The notes under the pieces: generated by a model | The model's input: only the letters and a program-made list of their open reading frames with translations | Told to the model about the DNA's origin: nothing | The model's database searches: none | In this document: positions 62,348 to 64,000 of the stretch, one piece after another | Layout of the letters: the number at the start of each line of letters is the position of its first letter | How positions within the stretch are numbered: position 1 is the first letter of the stretch | Program-made: the position numbers and the translations under genes | Origin: Alkalihalophilus pseudofirmus OF4 | GTDB taxonomy: Bacteria > Bacillota > Bacilli > Bacillales > Bacillaceae_D | Assembly: GCF_000005825.2 (NCBI RefSeq) | Contig: NC_013791.2 | Span: 1,612,001-1,676,000, forward strand | Direction: 5' to 3' | Length of the DNA: 64,000 nucleotides

Positions 62348-63637
62348 TTATTTAATTGGTATCTCCACGCTCAAATCATACTCTTTCATAAAATGCATTC
62401 CTTCGATGTGAAGTGCATCAGCATCTCCAGCTGTTTTGAATACAAGTGTCCGCAACTTCCACTCGTGCCCGTTTTCATCTGCCGTATACGTTTGATTAAG
62501 GGTGGTCGATAAAGGAATTGATGCCTCTTCAGAAATGAGGGTTACTCCGTCTAATAATATATCATCTTCTGTAGCTATGATTAGATGAAGCTCGTCTTCT
62601 GCTCGATTTATTTCTTTAATCCGCAGACGTTTACCATTCAAATCAATCGTTTCACCTACAAATGAATCCAAATCAACTCTCTGATTCAAACCATCATATC
62701 CTACAAATCTTTTCATTTTCAGTTCCAATGTTTCAAGATTTTCTGGTAATGCATCATATCGAATATCAAAGGTATAGCCACGTATGTGAGAGCGGCTGCT
62801 GCTTCCGGAGCGTATAACAGGTTTGCCGTTTGCTATTAGTTCGAGCCCCGCGAAATCCTGATTCAATCTTCCATAATTATCTACATTCAATTTCCCTTCA
62901 ATAAACGTACTAGTCGGGGTGGCTGTTATTGATGTAAAGGTTATTTGACCTTGGTCCACTTTAAATGTTTCATTGATCGGCTGCTTGAGTTGTGTTTGCA
63001 TCGCTAGATTAGGGTTATACGGAAATGTTATCTTCTTCTCGATTAAAGGTGAATCTTCAATATATTCATGTAAAGTAAGTGTCAGATTTTTCGCAAAGCC
63101 GCTGACTGGATCAAATCTCATCAGTCCTTTTATTTCTGTATGATTCTCATTAAATGTGGAAGTTCCGCTGCTTGCATTTGAATTGGTTAGAAAGCCGCTG
63201 ATATGATGAAGATGAAGCGTGTGAATGGACTCCTCATCTAATCCCTCTTCATTTAAAACGGTGTAATACATTATGAGTTGGTTCGCATCAGTCATCACAC
63301 CATCAATCGTCAGGATAGAGCCGTCCTCTAAAACGATTTGTTCATCAACATTTTGCCCCATTCCTGCTTCATTTAACTGATTCAATGTGCCAGAATTAAG
63401 GTCGTCAAACCCTAAAAACTTCTTTCCGTAATAAGCAAAACCATTAAACTGATAACCTACAAGTACTATAAAAAAGAGTGCTGCAGCTGAGAGTCTCCAC
63501 ATCAGCTTCAAAGGGTTTGCTTTTTTAGGAGGTATGGTAGATAGAGCATCTCGCAGCCTTCCTTCTAATTCAGGCGGCGCTGTGGTAGATTGTAACTCTA
63601 TTTTTCTCTCTGATAATTGTTTTTCTAATTCATTCAT
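62348..63637 (-). CDS. DUF4179 anti-sigma factor-like membrane protein
   Basis: A 429-residue protein with a cytoplasmic N-terminus (about 1-45), one membrane segment (about 48-66) and a large outer region resembling DUF4179/DUF5643 (VDEQIVLEDGSILTIDGVMTDANQLIMYYT). Such proteins are anti-sigma factors of Bacillus ECF sigmas. It overlaps the upstream sigma gene by eight bases. Signal unknown. Confidence 0.83.
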   Translation of the reverse strand: MNELEKQLSERKIELQSTTAPPELEGRLRDALSTIPPKKANPLKLMWRLSAAALFFIVLVGYQFNGFAYYGKKFLGFDDLNSGTLNQLNEAGMGQNVDEQIVLEDGSILTIDGVMTDANQLIMYYTVLNEEGLDEESIHTLHLHHISGFLTNSNASSGTSTFNENHTEIKGLMRFDPVSGFAKNLTLTLHEYIEDSPLIEKKITFPYNPNLAMQTQLKQPINETFKVDQGQITFTSITATPTSTFIEGKLNVDNYGRLNQDFAGLELIANGKPVIRSGSSSRSHIRGYTFDIRYDALPENLETLELKMKRFVGYDGLNQRVDLDSFVGETIDLNGKRLRIKEINRAEDELHLIIATEDDILLDGVTLISEEASIPLSTTLNQTYTADENGHEWKLRTLVFKTAGDADALHIEGMHFMKEYDLSVEIPIK

Positions 63638-64000
63638 TCACTGCACCCCCTGCTTGCCTTCTGAGTTTTTTTAACCCCTCTGCCACTCTTGATTTGACGG
63701 TACCTACTGGAGCATTTGTGATCGTTGCAATCGTTTGATAATCCAGATCATGAAAGTACTTTAGTTCAATTGCTTCTCTTTGATGTTCATTGATATGGCT
63801 TAATAATTCTTGAATATCAAGCTGCTGTTCAATTTGGAAATAGGAATGTTGAATTTCTGCAGCTTGATCCTCTGCCTCTTGCCAATCATCTATCAATACC
63901 ATTTTCTTTCTCTTTGTTAGTGATGTTTTACAATGATTAACTAATATGGTTTTACTCCAACTGTAGAAAGTCTCGTTTTTCTGAAGTTGTTCAATCTTCT
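63630..64000 (-). CDS. ECF-type RNA polymerase sigma factor (5' end lies beyond the window)
   Basis: The frame runs to the window edge without a start: residues before the first internal ATG read KNETFYSWSKTILVNHCKT..., which is sigma region 2, so the gene begins beyond 64000. Region 4 is complete (INEHQREAIELKYFHDLDYQTIATITNAPVGTVKSRVAEGLKKLRR). It forms a sigma/anti-sigma pair with the DUF4179 protein downstream. Confidence 0.88.
   Translation of the reverse strand, partial: KIEQLQKNETFYSWSKTILVNHCKTSLTKRKKMVLIDDWQEAEDQAAEIQHSYFQIEQQLDIQELLSHINEHQREAIELKYFHDLDYQTIATITNAPVGTVKSRVAEGLKKLRRQAGGAVNE

Overview
The window reads as chromosome of an aerobic, spore-forming, low-GC Gram-positive bacterium of the Bacillaceae, probably of the alkaliphile/halotolerant Alkalihalobacillus type. 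Support comes from close likeness to Bacillus subtilis BioI, YneT, ParE/ParC and FadH (YkuF), CotF-type coat proteins, a YtvI-type sporulation membrane protein, strong AGGAGG ribosome sites and T-tailed hairpin terminators. The genus is an inference. No rRNA, tRNA, CRISPR array or complete insertion sequence was seen.

Layout. 1-3.1 kb: 3' end of bioF, then bioI (P450), then a 2-hydroxyacid dehydrogenase. 3.1-11.2 kb: a sigma-54-controlled short-chain acyl-CoA/ketone-body region: thiolase, a PAS/AAA+ enhancer-binding protein, then CoA-transferase, GntP-type permease and 3-hydroxybutyrate dehydrogenase-like SDR behind a -24/-12 promoter with four copies of an 18-bp upstream element, and finally fadH. 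11.3-13.9 kb: an osmoprotectant ABC transporter with a fused permease/binding protein. 13.9-22.2 kb: DUF2254 protein, yneT, a GNAT gene, parE-parC and a YtvI-like permease. 22.2-23.6 kb: an AT-rich stretch with a decayed HTH/LAGLIDADG homing-endonuclease gene. 23.7-31.7 kb: hydrolases, coat-like proteins, a histidine phosphatase, an epimerase, a TauE/SafE permease and small conserved genes. 31.7-37.4 kb: a second sigma-54 module (ureohydrolase, PAS enhancer-binding protein, aldehyde dehydrogenase, class III aminotransferase), with one -24/-12 promoter before the ureohydrolase and one before the aminotransferase. 37.5-42.2 kb: a sugar acetyltransferase and a PTS operon of the ascorbate type with a PRD regulator. 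42.2-50.6 kb: a Fur-boxed hydroxamate siderophore operon of the schizokinen/rhizobactin kind. 50.7-57.1 kb: small enzymes (cupin, DinB, GNAT, Nudix, hydrolase, SDR, WYL regulator, methyltransferase). 57.1-64 kb: two ECF sigma/anti-sigma pairs enclosing an RsbR-like STAS protein, a peptidoglycan-binding protein, a staygreen homologue and a GNAT enzyme.

How genes work together. The first sigma-54 module fits uptake of 3-hydroxybutyrate or a similar short acid, oxidation to acetoacetate, CoA transfer and thiolysis to acetyl-CoA. The second fits hydrolysis of a guanidino acid to an omega-amino acid and urea, then pyruvate-linked transamination and oxidation of the semialdehyde. The siderophore operon has the gene order rhbB-C-D-E-(MFS)-F, but two of its genes carry a single in-frame stop (TAG in the iucC/rhbF-type gene, TAA in the iucD/rhbE-type gene), each one C-to-T change from a Gln codon; the pathway looks recently inactivated unless the stops are read through.

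Most unusual signals: (i) two intergenic arrays (about 34.35-34.52 kb and 62.12-62.30 kb) in which a core close to ATTGCGTC recurs about every 21 bp, roughly two helical turns; (ii) the two siderophore nonsense codons; (iii) two dedicated sigma-54 regulons with four visible -24/-12 promoters; (iv) a seven-T run that puts a DUF4181 gene out of frame with its expected start; (v) a bacterial staygreen (Mg-dechelatase family) gene.
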